NCBI GenBank assembly: GCA_027604665.1
Contig: JADGIZ010000599.1
Coordinates: 1-11,351, forward strand
Direction: 5' to 3'
From: Polyrhizophydium stewartii
Lineage: Eukaryota; Chytridiomycota; Chytridiomycetes; Rhizophydiales
DNA length: 11,351 nucleotides
The notes beneath the pieces were generated by a model. The model did no database searches. It saw nothing but the letters and a program-made list of their open reading frames with translations, and was not told where the DNA came from. Of the stretch, positions 1 through 7,526 are shown piece by piece (positions within the stretch are counted from its first letter, which is position 1; each line of letters opens with the position of its first letter). The position numbers and the translations under genes are program-made.

Positions 1-70
1 CCCATCACCACCACCGCCGCCGTGCCAACATGGTGCAATGCCACACATCCATGCTCTTGGATTCTGCATT

Positions 71-926
71 TCAGTTTTGGACACGGTTGACGATGCTTCG
101 GTAGAGCGACTGCGCGTTGGTCGACCACTTCTGCATCGCCGCGTACTGGTTGTTGCTCGACCTTGCGTCACGCACGCGCAGATAGCCACAGTCGCATCCC
201 ACACACACACACACACGCACACACACGCACACACACAAAGCAAAATAGAGAGCTTGTCAGCACGCATCTTGCCTTTTGTCTCAACTCCCGGCTCCCCACA
301 TGCACACACGGATAAATACATGCAATACACGCAATAAAGCAGCATGACAAGGGGAACAGGGCATCCAAAACAGGCGGGCACGCACTCTTGGTCAAGCTCG
401 ATGCGCTGGTTGATCTGGTCAATCTTGCCCGCGATCCTGTTGTCCAGAATCAGATTCACAAGGAGATCCTCAACCTCGGTAGTCGGCACATTGAGTTGCT
501 GACCGCCACAACCACACACACACACACACACACACAAGCGAGAAGCATCCATCATGCCAGCAAGCGTCAGCCAAAACGGCCACCCGCGCAATCCAACACC
601 AAAACCACGCCACAAATCTCCCAGCGCACACCTTGGAAATGAACGCAAGCTCCATGCGCGTGTACGGCTTGAGCAGCTTGACAAGCACCTGCATGCGGAT
701 GCTCTTGAGCACGCCGTCAATGTACGTCCGAATAAACGCATCGTCCATGATCGTCGCCCGGTTCGTCTTGAGAATGCGCTCAAACTCGGTAATCTCCTTG
801 CGCTGGAACGCATTCACCAGGTTCGTCATGGCAACAATCTGCGGGTCGTTCTTGTACGGCTTGGTCTCTTGCGAGTCAAACGGGTTGATTTGCGACTCGG
901 CCAGCATGTTGGCCAGCACAAGGTAC
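71..926 (-). CDS. CSN2: COP9 signalosome subunit 2, C-terminal exons only (5' partial)
   Basis: Scaffold subunit of the COP9 signalosome, which removes Nedd8 from cullins and so tunes cullin-RING ubiquitin ligases. Exons, in coding order: 632-926, 386-498 and 71-161, giving 165 residues and a TGA stop at 71-73. Phases agree at both internal junctions (AAG|GTGTGC...CAG|CAA and GA|GTGCGT...AAG|GTC). Recognisable family segments are [46 protein letters not shown] and [16 protein letters not shown], which cover the C-terminal PCI/winged-helix region. The usual protein is about 440-490 residues, so roughly the first 280 are missing. The reading frame enters exon 632-926 with two bases supplied by an upstream exon that I cannot find before the next gene at 1903-2687. 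All three retained exons are open and conserved, so this could be a live gene broken by assembly, or a truncated copy. The family call is very secure; completeness is unknown. Confidence 0.9.
200..237. repeat. (CA)n microsatellite in CSN2 intron
   Basis: Nearly perfect CA dinucleotide tract with two CG interruptions, lying inside the intron at 162-385. In the sense of the gene it reads TG and sits about 40-75 nt upstream of the acceptor. Confidence 0.95.
513..536. repeat. (CA)n microsatellite in CSN2 intron
   Basis: Twelve uninterrupted CA units inside the intron at 499-631. In the gene's sense it is a (TG)12 run that begins about 38 nt before the acceptor at 499-500, where a polypyrimidine tract would normally be. 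Confidence 0.95.
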
Positions 927-931
927 CTGTT

Positions 932-978
932 TATGTGTGTGTGTGTGTGTGCGCGCGCGCGTGTGTGTGTGTGCGTGT
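932..978. repeat. Alternating purine-pyrimidine tract (TG-CG-TG) at the broken end of CSN2
   Basis: Forty-seven bases of strict purine-pyrimidine alternation: a TG run, a (GC)5 core, then TG again. It starts 5 bases beyond the exon boundary at 926. In the gene's sense it is CA-CG-CA and precedes the acceptor. Alternating CG/TG of this length is a classic Z-DNA-forming sequence. It is also where CSN2 homology ends. Confidence 0.9.
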
Positions 979-1902
979 TTAGTGGCGCGGTTGGTTTGAG
1001 AGTTTGGAGTGGGAATGGTTCTCTGTGCCATCTGGCCATCCTTCCAGCGACCGAAGCACCAAAATGGCTGACCGTGATTTTCCTGGTACGATGCAGGACG
1101 CACGGGGACTCCCGAGCAAGAAGCCCGCACCAGACTATTTTCTGTGAAACGAAGATGCTCGAGTGCTGGCAGCAATCGCGGCATCAGCCGCAGCCGATGC
1201 AGACTTTTTGCCGTTTTTGGTGTTGATGATGAGCGCGACAGGTGGCTTCATGGCCATCGGGCAGTGGGCCAGCGAGGCGGGGGCAAAGCCCAGCGATGCA
1301 GACGGATTGATGGACAGATGGACGGACACGCATTTTGAACGAATGCTTTTCAGACTGTGGGAATGAGGCGGGGGAGGGGGTGCCATATCCAGCGGGGATC
1401 TGGGAAGGAGAACGGGGGTTGAGGAGCGATGGCATGCAGATACGAGGGCACAGAGCAAGTCGGGTATGAGGCGAGATCTCGCAGCGTGAGGCGAGGTGAG
1501 AGATGCGACGAGGATGCGATCGTTGTGAGGCGAGTCGGCACTGCGGGGAGTGCAGACGGTCGGAAGCAGGCGGCCGGCGGCAGACAAAATGCACACGCAC
1601 ACGCACATAAACGGGAGGGCAAGGCTGTGTATATGCAAGAAAGCGCCATTGCGGCTGCTGCGAGGGGCTGGTGGTGTCGGCGTCGGCGACAATGTCGATG
1701 ACGACATCCAGCGAGGGAGACGGGAACACAAGAAAAGCCTGCCGGTCGAGCGGTGGATGCGAGTGGATGGGCAGGATGCGAGGATGTGCGCTTGGATGTG
1801 CGCGTGCGCTTGGATGTGCGTGTGCGTTTGGATGTGCGTGGTGTGTGACGAGAGGGCGAGAAAGAGAGGCAGAGGGAGAGGTGAGAGGGGATCATTGCAC
1901 AT
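979..1902. other. Gene-poor stretch between the CSN2 fragment and the JTB-like gene
   Basis: No exon of a family I know was found on either strand. The minus strand is pyrimidine-rich with CT-, CA- and CGCA-type simple sequence. Two weak coding-like signals overlap. On the minus strand, an ATG at 1386 opens 83 codons to a TAG at 1135-1137, ending in an Ala/Ser/Lys-rich tail. On the plus strand, an ATG in a good context (CCAAAATGGCT) near 1064 opens 27 codons to a TGA and then stays open in the same frame to 1366. Neither gives a recognisable protein. The stretch may hold the JTB-like 3' UTR, part of a long CSN2 intron, or unrelated sequence joined by assembly. Confidence 0.6.
1791..1844. repeat. 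Three copies of an 18-bp tandem repeat
   Basis: Units start at 1791, 1809 and 1827 with the consensus YTTGGATGTGCGYGTGCG; the third copy degrades at its end. It lies about 60-110 bp beyond the JTB-like stop codon in that gene's direction, so it is probably 3' UTR or intergenic. Confidence 0.85.
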
Positions 1903-2687
1903 CTATGCCATGCCGCCGCCCGCCCGGCCCGCGAGCCGACGGTACTGCGCGATATGCTGCCGTCTCCGCCGCAAAAAGACGACAGACCCCGAGGCGACGA
2001 GGCCGACGAGGTTGAGGATCTCGAAGCGGACAAAGCGCCATGCCTCGAGCGAGGTGTCGGCCATGTCGAGCGCGCACGGGCGGAAGTGGGGTTCCTGGAT
2101 GTCGGGGAAGTCGGACCAGCTGGCTGGGGTTGTGCCGTTGATTGCCGGGGAGGTGCACACAAGCGATTCGCGGAAGCCTGTCGTGCAGGGCGTGTCGGGG
2201 GTGGTCTTGCATGTGCGCGGGTGCATGCAAGTGTGCGTGTGTGGGTGTGCGAGTGTGGGCGTGGGTGTGTGGGTGGACGTGGACCAACCGCGAACAAGGC
2301 GGGTCAGCCAAGGCCACCACCTCCCCCAGAACCAGCACCACCACACAAGCGACCCAGCCATCCCGCCGGCGCGCGACGCACCACGCACGGCGCACACGGC
2401 CCGACCGAGCACCGGTACTCGACAAACGTCGAGGCGTTGAGCGGCACGCGGAAGCCGACCGAGACGACGGGGCCTCGGCCCTCGCTGTCGCTGCCTCCGT
2501 CGCTGCCTCCGTCGCTGCCAAAGCCAAGGCCCGTGCCCAGCGCGGGCTTGAGCTGCGGCGGCGGCGGCGGCAGCGGCGCCAGCAGCTTGTGGCCCGTCGC
2601 CGCGGCCGCGAGCCCCGCCGGCGCGTCGAGCCCGACGAGCCGCGGCAGCAGCGGCAGCAGCAGCGGCAACAACACCGCGGCGAGCAT
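1903..2687 (-). CDS. JTB-family (jumping translocation breakpoint-like) single-pass membrane protein
   Basis: Two exons, 2382-2687 and 1903-2205, give about 202 residues; the 176-nt intron is GTGCGT...GCAAG. A donor 3 nt earlier (2384) would drop one Val. Residues 1-25 form a Leu/Pro-rich signal peptide, which is why I start at 2687 rather than at the in-frame ATG at 2783. A Gly/Ser/Asp-rich linker follows. A six-cysteine ectodomain comes next: CSVGPCAPC, then TTPDTPCTTGFRESLVC, then RPC. There are two N-glycosylation sequons (NAS, NGT), one membrane segment (about 163-181) and a basic tail beginning RRRRQ. The CxxC, TTP..C, TGF/Y....C, C order followed by W/F-rich residues and a membrane helix matches animal JTB (about 146 residues). 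JTB has been linked to cytokinesis and growth signalling in animal cells; its role here is unknown. The AATAAA at 2794-2799 of the upstream gene lies 107 bp from the start codon, so the 5' UTR must be short. Confidence 0.7.
2211..2276. repeat. GT-rich simple sequence in the JTB-like intron
   Basis: Imperfect GTGTG/GTGGG sequence fills the acceptor half of the intron. In gene sense it is CA/CCCA-rich and pyrimidine-bearing, so it may serve as the acceptor tract. It resembles the dinucleotide-rich introns of the neighbouring CSN2 fragment. Confidence 0.7.
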
Positions 2688-3023
2688 GTGTCGAGGAGAT
2701 GGGCAGGCGCAGGGGCAAGTACGGGAAACCGCGAAATTCGACATATGAAAATCCGAGTAGAAATAATGCAGGGCCGCCCGCACAAGCTGCCTGTTTATTC
2801 GGCGTCGACAGCGCAGCGGGGGGTAGCGTGTGGGAAGAGAGGAGATTGCAAGGGGGCGGCGATGGACGAGATGGTGGGTGTAAGCACCATGAGATGCGTG
2901 GCTTGTATGAGAGATGGCGCCAGCGCAGACAGACAGGTCCGCGCCAGCCAGAGAGAGAAGCTGGAGTGTGAGAGATTGTGTGTGTGGGTACGAGAGGATG
3001 CACGCAGGAACGGCTCCGCACGC
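2688..3023. other. Intergenic: Boi-like 3' UTR and JTB-like promoter
   Basis: This 336-bp gap separates two genes that both read on the minus strand. Apart from the minus-strand AATAAA at 2794-2799 I see no element in it. The part nearer 3023 is purine-rich on the plus strand (GAGA/GTGTG type). Confidence 0.6.
2794..2799 (-). terminator. Polyadenylation signal AATAAA for the Boi-like gene
   Basis: A canonical AATAAA on the minus strand, 225 nt after the TGA at 3024-3026. It is the only AATAAA between that stop and the next start codon, so cleavage probably falls around 2770-2785. Confidence 0.6.
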
Positions 3024-6000
3024 TCAGTAATGCGGCGACCGCGAGCGCGGCTGCGACGGCTTGGTCCCCGTGAGCGTGATGGTGCGCCGGATCATGCCGC
3101 GCTGCAGCGGCACGTCGATCGAGTCGTCGAACGCGGTGCGGCGCGTGGGCGACTGCCCGCGCTGCAGGCTGCCCATCGACGTGAGGCCGCCGATCTGGGC
3201 GATGCTGCCGCTGCCCGCCAGAGCGCCCGCCGCGGCCATGTGCGTGTTGGACGCGAGCGGCGGGCCGCGCGTGCCGTGGGGGCCGCCGTACGGCGCATGC
3301 GCCGCGTTGGGCGACAGCGGCGACGACACCGGCGGCGACGTGGCCAGCGCCGGGCTGGGCGTGCGCACGGCCAGCGTCGACGGCCGCACCAACGGCACAA
3401 ACTTGGCCGAAGGCATCGTTGACGACCGCTTCGGCGACGACGACGCCGGCGCTCCCGGTCCCGCCTGCCCCGGCTGCGGCGTCCGGCGCAGCGTCGTCTG
3501 GCGCAGCGCGTGCCCGGCAAGCGTCGTCGCGTCGATGCCCGACACCATGTGCGGCCCGCCCGCCGAGCTGCCGACACGCACGCGGCGCGCGTCCTTGATC
3601 GGCAACAGCGGCACGGGCGCCGAGCGCAGCGAGTTGCGCGCCGCGCGCACGAGGATGTTGAGCCATCCGACCATCGCCAGCTGCGTCTCGGCCGCGAGGT
3701 GGAACGTCTGCATCCCCGTCGGATCAACGCGCGGCTGGATCATGAACGCAAACCGCGTGCGCGTGCTCTCGGGGTTGCCCGGCAGCACCTCGGTGTCCGA
3801 GTTGAGCGGGATCACGGCAACTACCTGCTGCTTCTGTGAGTGTTGCAAGCAAAATGGCCGGGTCAGCACCATCGGGCTTGCGCAAGGACAGCCGATACAC
3901 CAGCAGCCGCGAGTGCATCCTCACGTTGCTCGACTTGAACAGGTAGACCAAGTAGTCTTTGAGTGCGCAATACCGGCGCTTCCATCCGCGGCTTCCCCCG
4001 GCTCGCACAAGCAGCCACCCCTCGTAGTCGGCCGACGTGATGACCAGCTCCGACGACGGGATCTCGGTGTGCTTGAAGAAAGACTGCGGGGGGTAGTTGG
4101 GTGACGAACCGTCTCCGAGACCGTCGGTGAGACCGGCGGCATCCAGCTGCCGCGCGAGCTGCGACGACGCCTCGTCGCGCGACCCGCGCCGCGAGAGCTT
4201 GGCCGCGAACCGCGACAGCGACGCGCCAAAGCGCGACCTGCCCGAACTGCTGCTGCGTGCACCTGCGTGTCAGCGAACCTTGCCCGCAATCCAGTCGGGC
4301 ACGCGATGCGCTGATGCGGTCGTACCCGTCATCCTGGTCGCTGCCGCTGTTGCGGTTTCCGGCCTTCGGCGGCATTGGCATATCAGGCTGATGGCAGCAG
4401 CGGACCGATTGTCAGCATCCCCGGCAATCCAGCTCGAGCAGGCAGGACCAGCGCCACCAGCCACCAAACTCACGCGAGGCGCGTCGGGATCAAACTGGTA
4501 GTCGCTCACGGTAAAGTGCGAGAGGCCGCGCTGTGCACGGTCGAGCGAGTACGAGTCGCCGCGGATCGAGTCCGAGCGCACGGGGTCGTCGAACGAGCTC
4601 GGGTCGCCCGACGGCGGCTTGAGCTCGGCGCGCTGCTGGGCCAGGCCGCCCGTGAAGCTCTCCGAGAGCCCCGCAAAGATGTCCTCGGGTCCGCCCATGC
4701 CGCGTCCGGACGCGGCGGCCGCTGCCGATCTGGATGGTTCAGCAGCGTCCTTTGCGCCCAGGAACGAGTACTTGTAAAAGTTGTCCTCGTCGTCCGAGTT
4801 GATGATCGAGTCCGAGTCGGCAAAGGGCGACGAGTTCTCTTGCAGATACAGAATGCGCTGCATGAGCAGCATGCGCTGCGACAGCGGCTCGATGCCAATG
4901 TCGCGCAGGGACGTGAGCGAGGCCGTCATGAGCTTGGCGCCGTCGATGCCGTTGGCTGTCGGCGAGCGGGCCAAAAGGGTGGTTTGGGGGTCCGGATGAG
5001 ACGAGCGACAGTCAGGGGCCAAAAGCACAGCGGCGTATGACGTGGTGCACACATACCCCTGAAGCGGACGGCGTCCGGGGCAAAGCCGCAGCGCTCGATC
5101 CAAGATGCGACATCGTCGACACTCCACGCCGTTGTTGGGCCTGACGGCCGCGCCACATCTTCGGGCTTGGGCCGGGCGGCGTCAGCAGCGGCATCTGCGC
5201 CAGAGGGCTCCGCAGACGGCGCGATCTGGCCTTGCTGGCTGATCCGCTGCTGCTGTTGCCGTTGCTGCTGGAGAGGCGACGCCTGCCGCTGCGGGGCGTT
5301 GCCGTCCTGGCCGGCGGGGCCGAATGCGTCGTCGACATCCGGGGCGAGGCTGAGGCGGCCAACGGGCGGGGGCTGCGATGCAGACGAGCCTGCGGCGTCC
5401 AGCGAGCGCTGGGCCTGCTCGCGCATGGTGCGCAGCTGCTCCTCGATGCTCGACAGCAGCGGGCTCGAGTCCGGCCGGCTCGAGGGAGCGGGGGCCTGCT
5501 GCGCCCCTGTTTGACTCAGGTACGCCGCCCTGACATGGGGCACCGACATCACGTCGAACATGGCAATGTTCTCAAAGGTGATGAAGTTGCGGGGGAAGAG
5601 GCCGGTCATGCCGCGCAGCGACTGGCCCTGTGGAGCCCGCCGTCATGGTCGTCGTCGCCGCCGCCGCAGCAGCAGCAGCAGCCGCCGCCAGCACCGCCGG
5701 GCGTGCCAACCAGCCGGGGGCGTGCGGGTGCGGCGCACATGCTCTCGTGTCAGCGCCTTCCGCCGCCGCCGACGCCGCCGCCGAGGCCGACACGACCCGC
5801 AGCGAGCCACCGCCCGCTTGCCTTCCACCACCCGTCGTTGTACAGCTCGTCACGCTCCAGCACGACCACGGGCTCGCCGATCGAGAACGATATCTCGTCC
5901 TCCTCCTCCTGCTCGCCCGCGGGCCGCGGCCGCCGCCATTGCGCGCACGGCAACGCCCCCCGCAGCGCCGTGCAGCAAGCGGGTTTGTGCGCGGGACGCC

Positions 6001-6209
6001 GCAGAGCGCCGCACAGCGACCCGTCGAGAATGCACGCCCGTCAGCACCCCCCGTGTGCGCCTCGCCCCTCTCCGCGCCGCCCGCCCGCCAGCAGGGGTGG
6101 GGGGCCGCACCGCCGCAAAGTTGTGCTTGCCAAAGACGACGAACGGCGGCGTCAGGTCGGTCGTGTCGCGCCGGCCGCGGGCGTCCATGGCCGAGGCGCC
6201 AGCGTCCAT
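3024..6209 (-). CDS. SH3-SAM-PH polarity protein, Boi1/Boi2/Pob1 type
   Basis: Seven exons: 6111-6209, 5822-5908, 5057-5627, 4474-4955, 4326-4387, 3925-4252 and 3024-3833, totalling 812 codons plus TGA. The SH3 domain (about 23-80) is spread over three exons: VVFGKHNFAA, DEISFSIGE, DGWWK and GLFPRNFI. The SAM domain (about 228-290) starts at WSVDDVASWIERCGF and continues ANGIDGAKLM...LRDIGIEPLSQR across an intron. The PH domain (about 508-608) runs from DYEGWLLVRAGGSRGWKRRY to WLNILVRAA, also split by an intron. Between them lie a short Glu/Gln/Arg segment likely to be helical (about 121-141), a Gln run (about 182-189) and an acidic Ser-rich linker; the C-terminal 200 residues are Ser/Pro/Arg-rich and probably disordered. 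In yeasts this architecture marks Boi1/Boi2/Pob1, cortical proteins linking Cdc42, formins and the exocyst; membrane binding would be through the PH domain. The intron at 4253-4325 is the least certain. The start was placed at the ATG at 6209, the first in the open frame. Confidence 0.85.
5628..5821 (-). other. Probable GC-AG intron inside the SH3 domain
   Basis: Splicing AAG|GCAAGC to CACAG|GGC joins DGWWK directly to GQSLRGMTGLFPRNF, which is exactly what an SH3 domain needs. The nearest GT upstream would delete the WW pair, and later GTs add residues that break the fold. GC donors normally carry an AG|GCAAG context, as this one does. Confidence 0.75.
5648..5689. repeat. Trinucleotide-rich tract in intron
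   Basis: Consecutive GTC, GCC, GCA and GCC triplets, including (GCA)5, lie inside the intron at 5628-5821. On the plus strand this reads as a poly-Ala open frame that extends toward SURF1. It is intronic in the gene that I can support. Confidence 0.8.
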
Positions 6210-6346
6210 TCCGGGTGGAAACCGAAATTTGCCCAAAGTTTCGAACTGTACATGCCGGTGCGAGGCGACTGAGCATGCCTACCGGCCGCCCAGCCCCGGC
6301 GCTGCATGCGCCGCTGACGCCCGCAAGCGTGCAGCGCCCAAACACC
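6210..6346. promoter_or_regulatory. Divergent intergenic region, Boi-like gene and SURF1
   Basis: Only 137 bp separate the two start codons, which face away from one another, so both core promoters and 5' UTRs must fit here or overlap the coding regions. It has an A/T-richer patch near 6228-6245, two GCATGC palindromes and no TATA box that I can defend. An in-frame ATG for SURF1 at 6275 is possible but less suited to a mitochondrial presequence. Confidence 0.55.
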
Positions 6347-7388
6347 ATGCTCGCCCTCCCGCGTGCCGCAGCGCGCCTCCGCCGGCTGCCGCCCCTTGCA
6401 GTGGCCGCGCGCGCCATGTCGTCGTCGCATGTCGGTCAGCCAGCCGCGCCGATGCCGTCGTCCGACTCGTTCCGCCGCGAGCACGAGAGCCGGATGGGCC
6501 GCGGCGGCGCAATGTGGGCTGTACCCGTCGTCACGCTCGGACTCTGCGCCTGGCAGATGTACCGCCTCGGATGGAAGAACGACCTGGTGGCCCAGGCCGA
6601 GCAGCGCATCGATCTGCCGCCGACACAGCTTACCAGGTCCGTCGCCTGACACCGGCGTGGAGTTGGCGGGCGAGCAGTGCCGCTGCTGACCGCACCGAGC
6701 AGCGTCGATGCGGCCGCAACGAACGCCGCCAGTGCACAGTTCACGCACGTTGTCGCCACAGGCGAGTTCCTGCACGACCGCGAGATGCTTGTTGGGCCGC
6801 GCACCTTCATCCAGGACTCGTCCGAGGAGGCCGGCGGCGGTCTGTTCAGCTCGGGGCGGGCCATCGGGTACACGGTCATCACACCCTTCCGCCTCGCCGA
6901 TGGCGCCGTCATCCTCGTCAACCGCGGATGGGTCCCGCTTGATCTCGCCAAGAACCCCGCCCGCAACTCCTTGGCACTCGGCGTCGTGACGATCGACGGC
7001 ATCATCCGCGACGGCGAGCCGGTCAGCTCGATGCAGGAGTGGTCTGCCCCCACCCGGCCCGAGAGCGGCGTGTGGCATGCGATCAACCTGCCCAAAATGG
7101 CGGAATGGACCGGCGCGCTCCCGCTGATTGTGCAGATGCAGCTGGGTGCGTTTGGAGCGGCGCATCCCAACTGCGTTGCTGCGTGCTGATCTGGATCGCA
7201 TGCCTCTGTGTGCGCCAACAGACTCGCAAATCAACAGCCAGCTCATGGGCGACAACCAGCCGCTCCTGCCGCGCGTCCACGCCAAGCTGCGCAACAACCA
7301 TCTGCAGTACGCCTTGACGTGGTTTGGCATCTCAGCAGGAACAACTCTCATCCTGCTCTCCCGCAGCGGCCGCCTGCGCTTCAAGTAA
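6347..7388 (+). CDS. SURF1: SURF1/Shy1 cytochrome c oxidase assembly factor
   Basis: Inner-membrane protein that helps assemble the Cox1 module of respiratory complex IV, associated with heme a insertion. Exons 6347-6636, 6703-7145 and 7222-7388 give 299 residues, a usual length. The first 25 residues are Arg/Ala/Leu-rich without acidic residues, a good mitochondrial presequence, which favours this ATG. A membrane segment (about 55-70) runs into the family signature LCAWQMYRLGWKNDL. The intermembrane-space part carries GEFLHDREMLVGPR (117-130) and VNRGWVP (169-175). NNHLQYALTWFGISAG (269-284) leads into the second membrane helix. Intron 1 has a CTGAC branch site (6686-6690) and a GAGCAG double acceptor, so exon 2 may begin at 6700 or 6703. 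Intron 2 is GTGCGT...AACAG, restoring an Asp codon. MTG2 follows on the same strand. Confidence 0.95.
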
Positions 7389-7526
7389 AGCCCGCTTTGC
7401 ACTGAGCCTCGCCGCTGCTGTATACAGCGCCCCCTGGCGGGCGATCCGCCGCTGCGTCGGTGTCGCTCATCCCGCGCTCCAAAACGTGCCCGCCTGGTCA
7501 CGGCGGGCTTTGCCAAACTCAAGTCG
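7389..7526 (+). other. Intergenic SURF1 to MTG2
   Basis: A 138-bp gap between co-directional genes. It has no AATAAA on the plus strand and no clear promoter motif; it must contain the end of one transcript and the start of the other. Confidence 0.5.

Noticed and set aside
200..237. CA tract read as a CRISPR-like or telomeric repeat
   Set aside because: It is a pure dinucleotide microsatellite in an intron, with no spacer-repeat structure and no telomere unit.
1144..1338. Selenoprotein-style reading through the in-frame TGA after the plus-strand ATG near 1064
   Set aside because: There is no recognisable protein on either side of the TGA and no SECIS-like element that I could identify; an intron or absence of coding is simpler.
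2688..2783. N-terminal extension of the JTB-like protein from an upstream in-frame ATG at 2783
   Set aside because: It would bury the signal peptide after 32 residues and lies immediately downstream of the neighbouring gene's AATAAA, so it is probably at or beyond the transcript start.
1903..3666. A 587-codon minus-strand open frame
   Set aside because: Only its last 100 codons are real (JTB-like exon 2). The rest reads through the JTB-like intron, exon 1 out of frame, the intergenic region and the Boi-like last exon out of frame; it is a product of high GC.
5630..6346. Long plus-strand open frame in phase with SURF1 exon 1, with a poly-Ala start
   Set aside because: It lies across introns and exons of the Boi-like gene, is poly-Ala and poly-Pro/Arg low complexity, and has no SURF1-like content. 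SURF1 has a good presequence from the ATG at 6347.
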